A stretch of DNA of 64,000 nucleotides, taken from contig NZ_LT796768.1 in the NCBI RefSeq assembly GCF_900167475.1, positions 1,426,001-1,490,000 of the forward strand, in the 5' to 3' direction. This DNA is from Aeromicrobium choanae. GTDB taxonomy: Bacteria; Actinomycetota; Actinomycetes; Propionibacteriales; Nocardioidaceae. The notes under the pieces were generated by a model. The model was not told where the DNA came from and did not search any database. It worked only from the letters and a program-made list of their open reading frames with translations. A program made the position numbers and the translations under genes. Below are positions 43,010-51,291 of the stretch, piece by piece. Each line of letters opens with the position of its first letter. Position 1 is the first letter of the stretch.

Positions 43010-44958
43010 TGCCCGGCAAGCCGGGCAAAGTCGTCGAGGACCTCGGGGTTCTGCAGCGCGCCCTTGGCCGCCGCGTCGTCCACCGGGGTGCCGCGCAGGA
43101 TCTTCTTCACCGGGACCTCGAGCTTCTTGCCCGAGAGGGTGCGCGGCATGCCGCGCACCTGGTGCACCTCGTCGGGAACGTGGCGCGGCGACAGCTTGGT
43201 GCGCAGCTCGGTGGCGATCCGCTTCGTGAGGTGGTCGTCGAGCACGGCGCCCTCCACGAGTGCCACGAAGAGCAGCAGCCGTCCCGCGCCGCCCTCGGTG
43301 TCCTCCAGGTGCACCACGATGCTGTCGGCCACCTCGGGCATCGACTCCACCACGGAGTAGAACTCCGACGTGCCCAGCCGCACGCCGCCACGGTTGAGGG
43401 TGGCGTCGCTGCGGCCGGTGATCGTGCACGAGCCGTAGGACGTCAGGTTGATCCAGTCGCCGTGGCGCCACACGCCGGGGAAGTCCTCGAAGTAGGCCGC
43501 GCGGTAGCGCGAGCCGTCGGCGTCGCCCCAGAAGCCCACCGGCATCGAGGGCATCGGCTGCTTGATCACGAGCTCCCCGAGCTGGTCGCGCACGGAGTGG
43601 CCCGACTCGTCGAAGGAGTCGACGTCGCAGCCGAGGGACCGGCACGAGATCTCGCCCGCGTAGACCGGCACGATGGGCGCCGCGCCGACGAAGGCCGCGC
43701 ACGTGTCGGTGCCGCCGGAGACCGAGGCCAGCTGGACCTTCGGGTCGAACTCGTCGTACACCCACCGGAATCCGGCCTCGGGCAACGGCGCGCCGGTGGA
43801 CCCGAGCGCGCGCAGCGCCGAGAGGTCGGCGACCTGCGCGGGGTGCAGCTCCTCCTTGCGGCACTGCAGCAGGAAGGGTGCGCTCGTGCCGAAGTACGTG
43901 ACGCCCACCTCTGCGGCCATCTCCCACAGCGCACCGAGATCCGGATGGGCCGGGTTGCCGTCGAACATCACCACGGTGGCGCCCACGCCGATCCCCGAGA
44001 CCAGGAAGTTCCACATCATCCAACCGGTGGTGGAGAACCAGAAGAACCGGTCGTCGGGCCCCAGCCCGCTCTGCAGGCTGAGCGCCTTGAGGTGCTCGAT
44101 CGTGATGCCGCCATGGCCGTGCACGATCGGCTTCGGCAGGCCCGTGGTGCCCGAGGAGAAGAGCACGTACAGCGGGGTGTCGAAGGCCAGCCGCTCGAAC
44201 TCCAGCGGGCCGGGGCGGCTCGTGAAGCGCTCCCACGCCATCGCCCCCTCGGGCGCCGGTGCGGCCGCGTCGAGATACGGCAGCCAGACCAGCGTGCGCA
44301 CGCTCGGCAGGGCGGCGGAGATCGTCGCCACCTGCTCGCGCCGGTCGATCCCCTTGTCGCCGTAGCGGTACCCGTCGACCGCGAGCAGCACGACGGGCTC
44401 GATCTGCTGCCACCGGTCAATCACGCTCTGGGTACCGAACTCGGGGGCGCAGGACGAGAACACCGCGCCGAGGCTGGCGCTGGCCAGCAGCAGGACGAAG
44501 GTCTCGGGGATGTTCGGGGCGTAGGCCGCCACGCGGTCGCCCGGGCCCACGCCGAGGTCGAGCAGGCCCTGGCGCGCCCGCGCCACCTGGTCGCGCAGCT
44601 GCGCCGCCGTGAGCCGGACCTCGTCGCGACTCTGGGAGCGCGCGATCACCACGACGTCGTCGTCCGCACGGCCGGGCATCCGCAGCATCGCCTCGGCGTA
44701 GTTCAGCCGCAGCTCGGGGAACCACCGGGCACCGGGCATCGACGCGTCCGGCAGCACCGGCTCGGCACTGCCGTCGTGAGGCAGGTCGAGGTACTCCACC
44801 CACGCGGCCCAGAAGCCGGCGAGGTCGTCGACCGACCACTGCCAGAGGGCGTCGTAGTCGGGCACCTCCACCCCGCGGGTGGTGCTGATCCAGGCGGCGA
44901 ACCGCTCGATCATGGTGTCGCCGGTGCGTGCGGGCTCCCAGAGAACGTCGGCAGGCAT
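43000..44958 (-). CDS. Acetoacetate-CoA ligase (AMP-forming)
   Basis: A 652-residue ANL-superfamily ligase of the acetoacetyl-CoA synthetase type, activating acetoacetate or a similar keto/short acid with ATP and CoA. Its N-terminal cap is (WEPARTGDTMIERFAAWI). The AMP-binding loop is LFSSGTTGLPKPIVHGHGG, the A8 hinge region is YRAAYFEDFPGVWRHGDW, and the C-terminal catalytic lysine lies in TLSGKKLEVPVKKIL. ATG 44958 is favoured by TACACT six bases upstream (leaderless type). Its stop codon lies inside a dispersed repeat. A paralogue is encoded at 46303. Confidence 0.88.
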   Translation of the reverse strand: MPADVLWEPARTGDTMIERFAAWISTTRGVEVPDYDALWQWSVDDLAGFWAAWVEYLDLPHDGSAEPVLPDASMPGARWFPELRLNYAEAMLRMPGRADDDVVVIARSQSRDEVRLTAAQLRDQVARARQGLLDLGVGPGDRVAAYAPNIPETFVLLLASASLGAVFSSCAPEFGTQSVIDRWQQIEPVVLLAVDGYRYGDKGIDRREQVATISAALPSVRTLVWLPYLDAAAPAPEGAMAWERFTSRPGPLEFERLAFDTPLYVLFSSGTTGLPKPIVHGHGGITIEHLKALSLQSGLGPDDRFFWFSTTGWMMWNFLVSGIGVGATVVMFDGNPAHPDLGALWEMAAEVGVTYFGTSAPFLLQCRKEELHPAQVADLSALRALGSTGAPLPEAGFRWVYDEFDPKVQLASVSGGTDTCAAFVGAAPIVPVYAGEISCRSLGCDVDSFDESGHSVRDQLGELVIKQPMPSMPVGFWGDADGSRYRAAYFEDFPGVWRHGDWINLTSYGSCTITGRSDATLNRGGVRLGTSEFYSVVESMPEVADSIVVHLEDTEGGAGRLLLFVALVEGAVLDDHLTKRIATELRTKLSPRHVPDEVHQVRGMPRTLSGKKLEVPVKKILRGTPVDDAAAKGALQNPEVLDDFARLAGQVE

Positions 44959-45082
44959 GTCGGCAGTGTAGGACTCACGCCGGACGGTCACCCCGAACCT
45001 GACGCGACACTCGAGCTTCCGGCCGAGGTACTAGCCTCGACGGAGGACACACCCATCGATCTCGACCGAACGAGGCGCAGCG

Positions 45083-45133
45083 ATGACACGAGCACGGACC
45101 CCTTCCGCCCCCGCCCGAAGTTCGATCTCATGA
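45083..45133 (+). CDS. 16-residue upstream ORF coupled to the quinone oxidoreductase
   Basis: ATG 45083 to TGA 45133 encodes MTRARTPSAPARSSIS. The stop overlaps the ATG of the following oxidoreductase gene at 45130 (ATGA), and GAGG lies about eight bases before the mini-ORF start. It looks like a leader peptide that delivers ribosomes to the main gene. It shares no sequence with the MIRU-like mini-ORFs but has the same geometry. Confidence 0.4.
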   Translation: MTRARTPSAPARSSIS

Positions 45134-46257
45134 GCGCGCTGACGGGCCTCGAGCTCCGCAGCACGATCACCGCGGGCGGAGAGCTGCGGCTCGAGCTCGA
45201 GGAGGTCACGGTGCCCGATCCCGGACCCGACGAGGTCGTCATCCAGGTCGAGGCGGCACCGATCAATCCCTCGGACCTCGGTCTGCTGATCGGCCCGGCC
45301 GACCTGTCGACGATGCACGGCTCGGGAACCCCCGACCGACCCGTCATCACGGCAGAGGTTCCGACGAAGCGACTGGCCGCCGTGGCGGCGCGGCTCGATC
45401 AGTCCCTCGCGGTCGGCAACGAGGGTGCCGGAACCGTCGTGGCGGCGGGTGTCAACGCCACCCACTTGCTCGGCAAGCAGGTCGGCGCCATGGGACTCGC
45501 GATGTACGCGGAGTACTGCGTCGTGCCGGCCTCCGGGTGCAGCGTCCTGCCCGACGGTGCCACGGCGGCCGATGGCGCGGCGATGTTCGTCAACCCGCTC
45601 ACAGCCCTCAGCATGATCGAGACCATGCGGTCCGAAGGCCACACCGCCATCGTGCACACCGCGGCTGCGTCAACGCTCGGACAGATGCTGCTGCGCGTGT
45701 GCCTGGCCGATGGGATCGACCTGGTCGCCATCGTGCGAAGCCCGGAACAGGTGGCGCTCCTGCGGGAGGCGGGCGCCACGCACGTACTCGACAGCACGGC
45801 CGAGGACTTCGACGAGGCGCTGGCCGACGCGATCACCACGACCGGGGCGACGATCGCCTTCGACGCGATCGGTGGCGGGACGTTGGCCGGCCAGATCCTG
45901 CATGCGATGGAGGTCGGGATCAACCGGCGCGGTGACGGAACGTACAGCCGCTACGGCTCGGACGCGAAGAAGCAGGTGTACATCTACGGCGGCCTGGACC
46001 TGGGCCCGACGGTCCTGACTCGCACCTTCGGCATGTCGTGGAGTTGCGGCGGTTGGCTGCTGATGCCGTTCCTGGCCGCGGCGGGTCCTCAGGTCGAGCA
46101 GCGGCTGCGCCAGCGGGTGGTCGACGAGCTGACGACGCTGTTCGCCAGCGACTACGCCCACCGCATCACGCTGACCGAGGCCCTGCAGCCAGAGGTGCTG
46201 GCGAAGTACGTCCGGAAGCAGACCGGCGAGAAGTACCTGATCGTCCCGCCGGGCTGA
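45130..46257 (+). CDS. Zinc-type alcohol dehydrogenase-like / quinone oxidoreductase (MDR family)
   Basis: A 375-residue medium-chain dehydrogenase/reductase. It has an N-terminal GroES-like part (APINPSDLGLLIGPADLS, VGNEGAGTVVAAG) and an NAD(P)-binding Rossmann region (HTAAASTLGQMLLRVCLA, ATHVLDSTAEDF). I see no clear structural-zinc cysteine cluster, which points to the quinone-oxidoreductase side. The substrate is unknown. ATG 45130 overlaps a short upstream ORF; TAGCCT at 45032 is a likely -10. It lies between two CoA-ligase genes on the opposite strand. Confidence 0.82.
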   Translation: MSALTGLELRSTITAGGELRLELEEVTVPDPGPDEVVIQVEAAPINPSDLGLLIGPADLSTMHGSGTPDRPVITAEVPTKRLAAVAARLDQSLAVGNEGAGTVVAAGVNATHLLGKQVGAMGLAMYAEYCVVPASGCSVLPDGATAADGAAMFVNPLTALSMIETMRSEGHTAIVHTAAASTLGQMLLRVCLADGIDLVAIVRSPEQVALLREAGATHVLDSTAEDFDEALADAITTTGATIAFDAIGGGTLAGQILHAMEVGINRRGDGTYSRYGSDAKKQVYIYGGLDLGPTVLTRTFGMSWSCGGWLLMPFLAAAGPQVEQRLRQRVVDELTTLFASDYAHRITLTEALQPEVLAKYVRKQTGEKYLIVPPG

Positions 46258-46266
46258 CCCCTGCCT

Positions 46267-46295
46267 GCCCGGGATCGCGACGGCTCGTCCCGGGC
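46267..46295. terminator. Hairpin between convergent genes
   Basis: A perfect 8-bp stem GCCCGGGA/TCCCGGGC with a 13-base loop, in the 45-base gap between the convergent oxidoreductase and second CoA ligase genes. Confidence 0.55.
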
Positions 46296-46302
46296 TCGGC
46301 TC

Positions 46303-48291
46303 TCAGCCGCGCTCGGCCACCTGCTTCAGGCGGCGCTCGGCACGGTCCTGGAACTCCTCCATCAAGCTGAAGTCGTCGACCGCGGTGCGCGCGACGACCT
46401 GGTCCATGGCCGTTCCCTGGATGAGCCGCTTGATGGGCACCTCCAGCTTCTTGCCGGTCTTGGTGTGGGGGATCCCGCGGACGGCGATGACCTCGTCGGG
46501 GACGTGACGCGGGGAGGCCTTCTCCCTGATCCGGGTGCGGATGGTCTCGACCAGAGCCTCGTCGAGCTCGGTGCGGTCCTGCAGCACCACGAACAACGGC
46601 ATCCAGTACCCGCCGTCGGCCTCCTCCGCACCGATGACCAGAGCCTCGACGATCTCGTCCATCGACTCGACGGCCGCGTAGATGTCGGCGGAGCCCATCC
46701 GCACGCCGTTGCGGTTGAGGGTGGAGTCGGAGCGCCCGTGGACGACGACCGTGCCCCGATCCGTGACCGTGATCCAGTCACCATGGCGCCACACGCCGGG
46801 AAAGGTCTCGAAGTACGCCGCGCGGTACTTGGCGCCGTCCGGGTCGTTCCAGAAGCGCAGGGGCATGCTCGGCATCGACCGTGTGACGACGAGTTCGCCG
46901 ACGTGGTCGATCACGGGTTGGCCGTCGTCGTCCCAGGCGGCGGTGGCGATGCCCAGCCCGCGCACCGAGAGCTCACCCGACCAGATCGGCACCGTGGGAG
47001 CACCCAGCGCGAAGGACGCGCACACGTCCGTGCCACCGGACTGGGAGAACAGCGGGATGGGCCCGACCTCGTCACGGACGTAGGGGAAGGAACGCTGCGC
47101 CAGTGGCGAACCGGTGCTGCCCATCATCCGCAGGTGCGAGAGGTCGTGTTCGGCCGCAGGCCGGACACCCGCGTCCTGGGACATCATCAGGAAGCCCGGG
47201 CTGGTGCCGAAGATCGTGACCTTCTGGTCGGCGACGATCTGCCACAGGGACGTCTCACCGGTTGGCTTGGGAGCCCCGTCGAAGCACACGACCGTGGTGC
47301 CGGTGCCGAGCGCACCCGCGAGCGAGTTCCACATCACCCAGCTCGGCGAGGTGTACCAGAAGTAGACGTCGTCGACACCCATGTCCCAATGCAGGTTGCC
47401 GGACTTCGCCTGTTCGACCGCGACACCGCCGTGCGAGTGCACGATTCCCTTGGGAAGGCCGGTCGTCCCGGACGAGAACAGGACCCAGAGCGGGTCGTTG
47501 AAGTCGGTGCTCACCGGCTCGAACGGAACGTCGGTGGCCACCGCGTCGGACCAGTCGACGACATCGTCGAGGCCGGGTCCCAGTCGCGTCACGCCGATGA
47601 CGCCACGCAGACTCGGCAGGCTGGACCGCAGCTCGCGGACCGCCTCGCGCTGGTCGCGCTCACGTCCGTTGAAGAGGTGGCCGTCGGCCGCGATCAGCAG
47701 GACTGGTTCCAGTTGGGCGAAGCGATCGGTGGCAGCCTGCGCGGCATAGTCCTGCCCGACGCCGGCCCACAGTGCGCCGAGCGAAGCGGTGGCGAGGAAG
47801 GAGATCAGCGCCTCAGCGACGTTCGGCAGATAGCCCACGACCACGTCGCCGCGGTTCACCCCGAGCTCACGCATGGTCGCAGCGAGGTTGGCGGTCTGAC
47901 GACGCAGCTCGTCCCACGACACCGTCTCTGCCGAGCCGTCCTCGCCCACCGTGACGATGGCGGTCGACGACCCCTCGGCTCGCGGGCGCAACAGGAACTC
48001 GGCGGTGTTGACGCGCGACCCACGAAACCAGACGGGGCTCGGCATTCCCTCCTCGGGAAGCACGTCGGCGTGATCGATCGGGGGGCCCACCTCGAAGCGG
48101 TCCCAGATGGCGTGCCAGAAGCCCTCGATGTCCGTGACCGACCAGTTCCACAGGTCGTCGTAGGTCGGAACGTCCACGTCGCGCTCATCGCGGAGCCACG
48201 CTGTGAAGCGGTGCAGTTCGGTCTCGACCGAGGGGTCCGGGTGCCAGATGATCTCGGGCGTGGTGGAAATGGTCGTCGCCTCTTCTGTCAC
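46303..48291 (-). CDS. Acetoacetate-CoA ligase-like enzyme, second copy
   Basis: A 662-residue AMP-forming ligase of the same family as the 43000 gene. The common landmarks are LFSSGTTGLPKGIVHSHGG, SQSGGTDVCASF, YRAAYFETFPGVWRHGDW and TKTGKKLEVPIKRLI with the catalytic lysine. The two are clearly diverged paralogues and may differ in acid substrate. GTG 48291 (MTEEATTISTTPEIIW) begins the family N-terminus; the frame continues upstream through the tRNA-Pro gene and is not coding there. Start confidence is moderate, as the ribosome site is weak. Confidence 0.86.
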   Translation of the reverse strand: MTEEATTISTTPEIIWHPDPSVETELHRFTAWLRDERDVDVPTYDDLWNWSVTDIEGFWHAIWDRFEVGPPIDHADVLPEEGMPSPVWFRGSRVNTAEFLLRPRAEGSSTAIVTVGEDGSAETVSWDELRRQTANLAATMRELGVNRGDVVVGYLPNVAEALISFLATASLGALWAGVGQDYAAQAATDRFAQLEPVLLIAADGHLFNGRERDQREAVRELRSSLPSLRGVIGVTRLGPGLDDVVDWSDAVATDVPFEPVSTDFNDPLWVLFSSGTTGLPKGIVHSHGGVAVEQAKSGNLHWDMGVDDVYFWYTSPSWVMWNSLAGALGTGTTVVCFDGAPKPTGETSLWQIVADQKVTIFGTSPGFLMMSQDAGVRPAAEHDLSHLRMMGSTGSPLAQRSFPYVRDEVGPIPLFSQSGGTDVCASFALGAPTVPIWSGELSVRGLGIATAAWDDDGQPVIDHVGELVVTRSMPSMPLRFWNDPDGAKYRAAYFETFPGVWRHGDWITVTDRGTVVVHGRSDSTLNRNGVRMGSADIYAAVESMDEIVEALVIGAEEADGGYWMPLFVVLQDRTELDEALVETIRTRIREKASPRHVPDEVIAVRGIPHTKTGKKLEVPIKRLIQGTAMDQVVARTAVDDFSLMEEFQDRAERRLKQVAERG

Positions 48292-48445
48292 TCGTCGAAG
48301 GTCACCGACCCGACGGGCGGTGAAGATGAAATCACCTTCATTGTCGTCGTGGCGGACCTCGGCGCGCAAGGGACCCCGAGAATGACAGCAGCCGAACCCG
48401 CAGATGCAGGTCCGGCTGTTGCCGATGTCGTGAGACATCGCATGG

Positions 48446-48519
48446 TCGGGGTGACAGGATTTGAACCTGCGGCCTCGTCGTCCCGAACGACGCGCGCTAC
48501 CAAGCTGCGCCACACCCCG
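48446..48519 (-). tRNA. tRNA-Pro (anticodon CGG)
   Basis: On the minus strand the acceptor stem is CGGGGTG/CACCCCG with A discriminator. The anticodon arm CGTCG-TTCGGGA-CGACG gives anticodon CGG, decoding CCG. The T arm is GCAGGTTCAAATCCTGT. The CCA end is not encoded (CATGC follows on the minus strand), unlike both serine tRNAs in the window. It lies 18 bases after the metallophosphoesterase stop. Confidence 0.95.
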
Positions 48520-48537
48520 TGTGCAACCTCAGAGATT

Positions 48538-49440
48538 CTACCCGGTCAGGGTGAGGACTGTCGCCTCGGGGCGGCAACAGAATCTGAACGGCGTGAACGG
48601 CGACGTGCCGCAGCCGGCCGACACGTGCAGCCACGACGCGTCGTGCCCGGGCGTCCGGTGGGTGTGCAGGCCGTTCGCCCGCCGCCGGTCGATGTCGCAG
48701 TTGGTGACCAGCGCGCCGAACCCGGGTACCTGCAGCTGCCCGCCGTGCGTGTGCCCGGCCAGGATGAGCTCGTTCCCCGCGGCGTTGAAGGAGTCCAGCA
48801 CGCGCAGGTAGGGCGCGTGCGCGACGCCGATCCGCAGATCAGCCGTCGCGTCGGCCGGCTGGTGGTCGAGCCGGTCGAACCGCAGGTGGGGGTCGTCGAC
48901 GCCGGTGAAGGCGATGCGAGTGCCCTTGACGGTCAGCACGTCGCGGGCGTTGTTCAGGTCGCGCCAGCCCTGGTGCGACAGCACGGTGCGCAGCTCCTCG
49001 TACGGCAGGTCGCGCGGGCGCTCCCAGTCCCCGCCGACGTCCACGCCGGTGCCGCCGCTCAGGTAGGTCGCGGGATTCTTCAGCTTCGGCGAGTAGTAGT
49101 CGTTCGAGCCGAAGACGAAGACGCCCGGCACCCGCAGCAGGCCGGCCAGCGAGGCCACGAGGGGCGCCACGGCGTCGCGGTGCGCGAGGTTGTCGCCGGT
49201 GTCGACCACGAGGTCGGGCTCCAGCGCGGCGAGGGACTCCAGCCACTCCTGCTTGGCCCACTGGCCCGGCGTGAGGTGGATGTCCGACAGGTGCAGCACC
49301 CGGATCGGGTCGTGGCCCGCGGGCAGGACCGGTGCCGTGAACTCCCGGACGACGAAGCGCCGCGTGGCCTCGACGTAGGAGTAGGCCAGGGTGCCCAGCC
49401 CGAGCGCCGTCGTCGCGGTCAGCAGCCGCCCCAGTCCCAT
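48538..49440 (-). CDS. Membrane-anchored metallophosphoesterase, YaeI-like
   Basis: A 300-residue calcineurin-like phosphoesterase with one N-terminal hydrophobic segment (about 4-22). The metal-site motifs are LHLSDIHLTPGQ, VDTGDNLAHRD, VFGSNDYY and LAGHTHGGQL. The third motif has GSND rather than the usual GNHD, a variant typical of this actinobacterial subgroup. The substrate is unknown; relatives act on lipid or nucleotide phosphoesters. ATG 49440 lies six bases after TAGGCT (leaderless type). In mycobacteria a similar gene neighbours ponA-type genes. Confidence 0.88.
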   Translation of the reverse strand: MGLGRLLTATTALGLGTLAYSYVEATRRFVVREFTAPVLPAGHDPIRVLHLSDIHLTPGQWAKQEWLESLAALEPDLVVDTGDNLAHRDAVAPLVASLAGLLRVPGVFVFGSNDYYSPKLKNPATYLSGGTGVDVGGDWERPRDLPYEELRTVLSHQGWRDLNNARDVLTVKGTRIAFTGVDDPHLRFDRLDHQPADATADLRIGVAHAPYLRVLDSFNAAGNELILAGHTHGGQLQVPGFGALVTNCDIDRRRANGLHTHRTPGHDASWLHVSAGCGTSPFTPFRFCCRPEATVLTLTG

Positions 49441-49473
49441 GCGGCCAGCCTAGTGGGGCGGTGCGGACCGGGG

Positions 49474-50070
49474 TCAGATCCAGCCGTGCTCGTAGGCGTG
49501 CTCGGCCGCCTCGTGACGCGAGGACGTGTCCGTCTTGGCCATGGCGTTCGACAGGTAGTTGCGCACCGTGCCCTCGGCGAGGTGCAGCGTCCCGGCGATC
49601 TCGGCGACCGACAGGTGCCTCCGGGTCAGCCGCAGGGCGTCCAGCTCACGATCCGACAATGGGCACGCCTCGGCCTCGAGCGCGGCGGCCGCGACCTCGG
49701 AGTCGACGTAGCGCTTGCCCGCGGCCACCTCGCGGATCACCTCCGCCAGCGCCGAGACCGGGCTGGACTTGGGCACGAAGCCGGAGACGCCTGCCGCCAT
49801 CGCACGACGCAGCACTCCCGGCCGCGCGTGCCGTGTCATCAGCACCGAGCGGGAGCGCCCGTCGATCTGGGTCGCCACCTCGATCCCGTCCGTCGGCGGC
49901 ATCTCGAGGTCCAGCAGGACCACGTCGGGCTCGTGCAGGCGGACCAGGTCGAGGCCGTCGGCGCCGTTGGCCGCCTCGCCCACGACCTCGAGGTCCTCCT
50001 CCAGCGCCAGCAGTGCCACGATCGCGCTGCGGATCATCTCCTCGTCGTCGACGACCACGACACGGATCAC
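49474..50070 (-). CDS. NarL/DesR-family response regulator
   Basis: A 198-residue regulator. The receiver domain (1-120) has the DDEE acidic pocket, the phosphoacceptor Asp in VVLLDLEMPP and the lysine in VPKSS. The LuxR-type helix-turn-helix C-terminus reads LSDRELDALRLTRRHLSVAE and HLAEGTVRNYLSNAM. GTG 50070 overlaps the kinase stop (GTGA), so the pair is translationally coupled. It probably controls the divergent ABC transporter operon at 51292, as DesR/LiaR-type systems often do. Confidence 0.9.
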   Translation of the reverse strand: MIRVVVVDDEEMIRSAIVALLALEEDLEVVGEAANGADGLDLVRLHEPDVVLLDLEMPPTDGIEVATQIDGRSRSVLMTRHARPGVLRRAMAAGVSGFVPKSSPVSALAEVIREVAAGKRYVDSEVAAAALEAEACPLSDRELDALRLTRRHLSVAEIAGTLHLAEGTVRNYLSNAMAKTDTSSRHEAAEHAYEHGWI

Positions 50071-51194
50071 GTGAACACCTCGACCGTGAAGACGTCGCCG
50101 TCCCGCCGCACCGACAGGCGACCGCCGGCGGCCGCCACGCGCTCGGTGAGCGACGCGAGACCCGAACCGTGGGACGAGGCCGTCGGCTCGGCCGCGCCGT
50201 CGTTGACGATCGTGAGCCGATCCGGCACGGCCGAGATCCGCACCGAGGTCGCGTCGCTGTGGCGCAGGATGTTCGTGGTCGCCTCCCGCAGCGCCAGCGC
50301 GAACAGCGGCCGGTCGAGCTCCTCGGAGCACTCGACCACGACGTCGGCGCCCGTGGCCTCGAGCACGGCGGCAGCGTTCGCGATCTCCTCGCGCAGGCTC
50401 GTGCGCCGGTAGCCGCGCACGATCTCCTTCGTCTCCGTGATGGCGGCGCGGGCGATCTGCTGGACCTCGGCCATCGACGCGCGCGCGGCGTCGGGGTCGC
50501 GGTCGAGCTGCCGCTCGGCCAGCTCGGCCTTCAGCGCGATGACCTGCAGGTGGTGGCCCTGGACGTCGTGGAGATCGGCGGCGAGGCGCAGGCGCTCGCG
50601 CACGGCGGCCAGGTCGGCCTCGGCCTGACCTCGAGACCGGACCTGGAGCATGAGCTGCCACAGCCAGACCTGGAAGATGCAGACCGCCGGGAGGATGAGC
50701 GCGAGGTAGAACAGGACCCAGCCCCCCTCGACATCGAGATCGCGCAGCTGCTCCCATCCCCCGACGGCGTACACCCCGAGCAGGGCGGGCAGCGTGACGA
50801 TGAGCAGCATGTTCCGGCGCCGCGCTGCGAGGTCGACCGCCAGCAGCGACACCACGAGCCACGGCACCATGACGATGCCCACCGGGAACGCCGGCGGGAT
50901 CCACGCCAGCGGCAGGACCAGGAGCGCCGGAGCGAGGTACCGCGCCCGCTGCGACCACGTGAGCTGCTCGTGCCCGAGTCCGGCGCGGGCGGAGGCGACC
51001 AGCGGACGGCACGAGAGCAGGACGACGGCCGCGATGACCACCAGCAGCAGCACGTTGCGGAGCACCGCCGTGCCCTCGATCAGGTCCGCCGACGCCCGCG
51101 TGACCGGCCCGACCAGCCCGATCACGACGTAGATCCACAGGCTCGAGGCCGTGTAGCGCCACGTCGCCAGGAAGCCGTCAGGGTTCGAGCTCAC
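50067..51194 (-). CDS. DesK-type sensor histidine kinase
   Basis: A 375-residue membrane sensor with about five transmembrane helices (residues about 12-170), a coiled stalk, a HisKA_3 dimerisation domain with the phospho-His in LAADLHDVQGHHLQ, and a C-terminal HATPase_c domain (EATTNILRHSDATSVR, GSGLASLTERVAAAGG). GTG 51194 (MSSNPDGFLATW) is preferred over codons further upstream because TACGGT lies six bases before it (leaderless type). It is paired with the regulator at 49474 and divergent from an ABC exporter. Confidence 0.88.
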   Translation of the reverse strand: MSSNPDGFLATWRYTASSLWIYVVIGLVGPVTRASADLIEGTAVLRNVLLLVVIAAVVLLSCRPLVASARAGLGHEQLTWSQRARYLAPALLVLPLAWIPPAFPVGIVMVPWLVVSLLAVDLAARRRNMLLIVTLPALLGVYAVGGWEQLRDLDVEGGWVLFYLALILPAVCIFQVWLWQLMLQVRSRGQAEADLAAVRERLRLAADLHDVQGHHLQVIALKAELAERQLDRDPDAARASMAEVQQIARAAITETKEIVRGYRRTSLREEIANAAAVLEATGADVVVECSEELDRPLFALALREATTNILRHSDATSVRISAVPDRLTIVNDGAAEPTASSHGSGLASLTERVAAAGGRLSVRRDGDVFTVEVFT

Positions 51195-51219
51195 GGCTCG
51201 ACCGTAGCCGAGGAGGCGC

Positions 51220-51233
51220 ATGACAGATGTCAT
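51220..51233. promoter_or_regulatory. Inverted repeat in the kinase/ABC divergent promoter region
   Basis: ATGACA-GA-TGTCAT is a perfect 6-bp inverted repeat in the 97-base gap between the kinase start (51194, minus) and the ABC ATPase start (51292, plus). It is placed where the DesR-like regulator could control both directions. A further TGAC/GTCA-like half-site (CAGTCATGGTGAC) follows. Confidence 0.45.
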
Positions 51234-51291
51234 CAGTCATGGTGACGCCGCGCTCTGGTGACACCCGCCGGAGGTCGACGAGGGTGGAGTC

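Noticed and set aside
48288..48341. 17-codon ORF whose stop overlaps the GTG of the second CoA ligase
   Set aside because: The overlap (GTGA) is suggestive, but the mini-ORF has no ribosome site or promoter spacing, so chance is likely.
46465..50412. A 1315-codon plus-strand open frame across a CoA ligase, tRNA-Pro, phosphoesterase and regulator genes
   Set aside because: It runs antisense through well-recognised genes and a tRNA and shows no protein family features; a by-product of high GC content.
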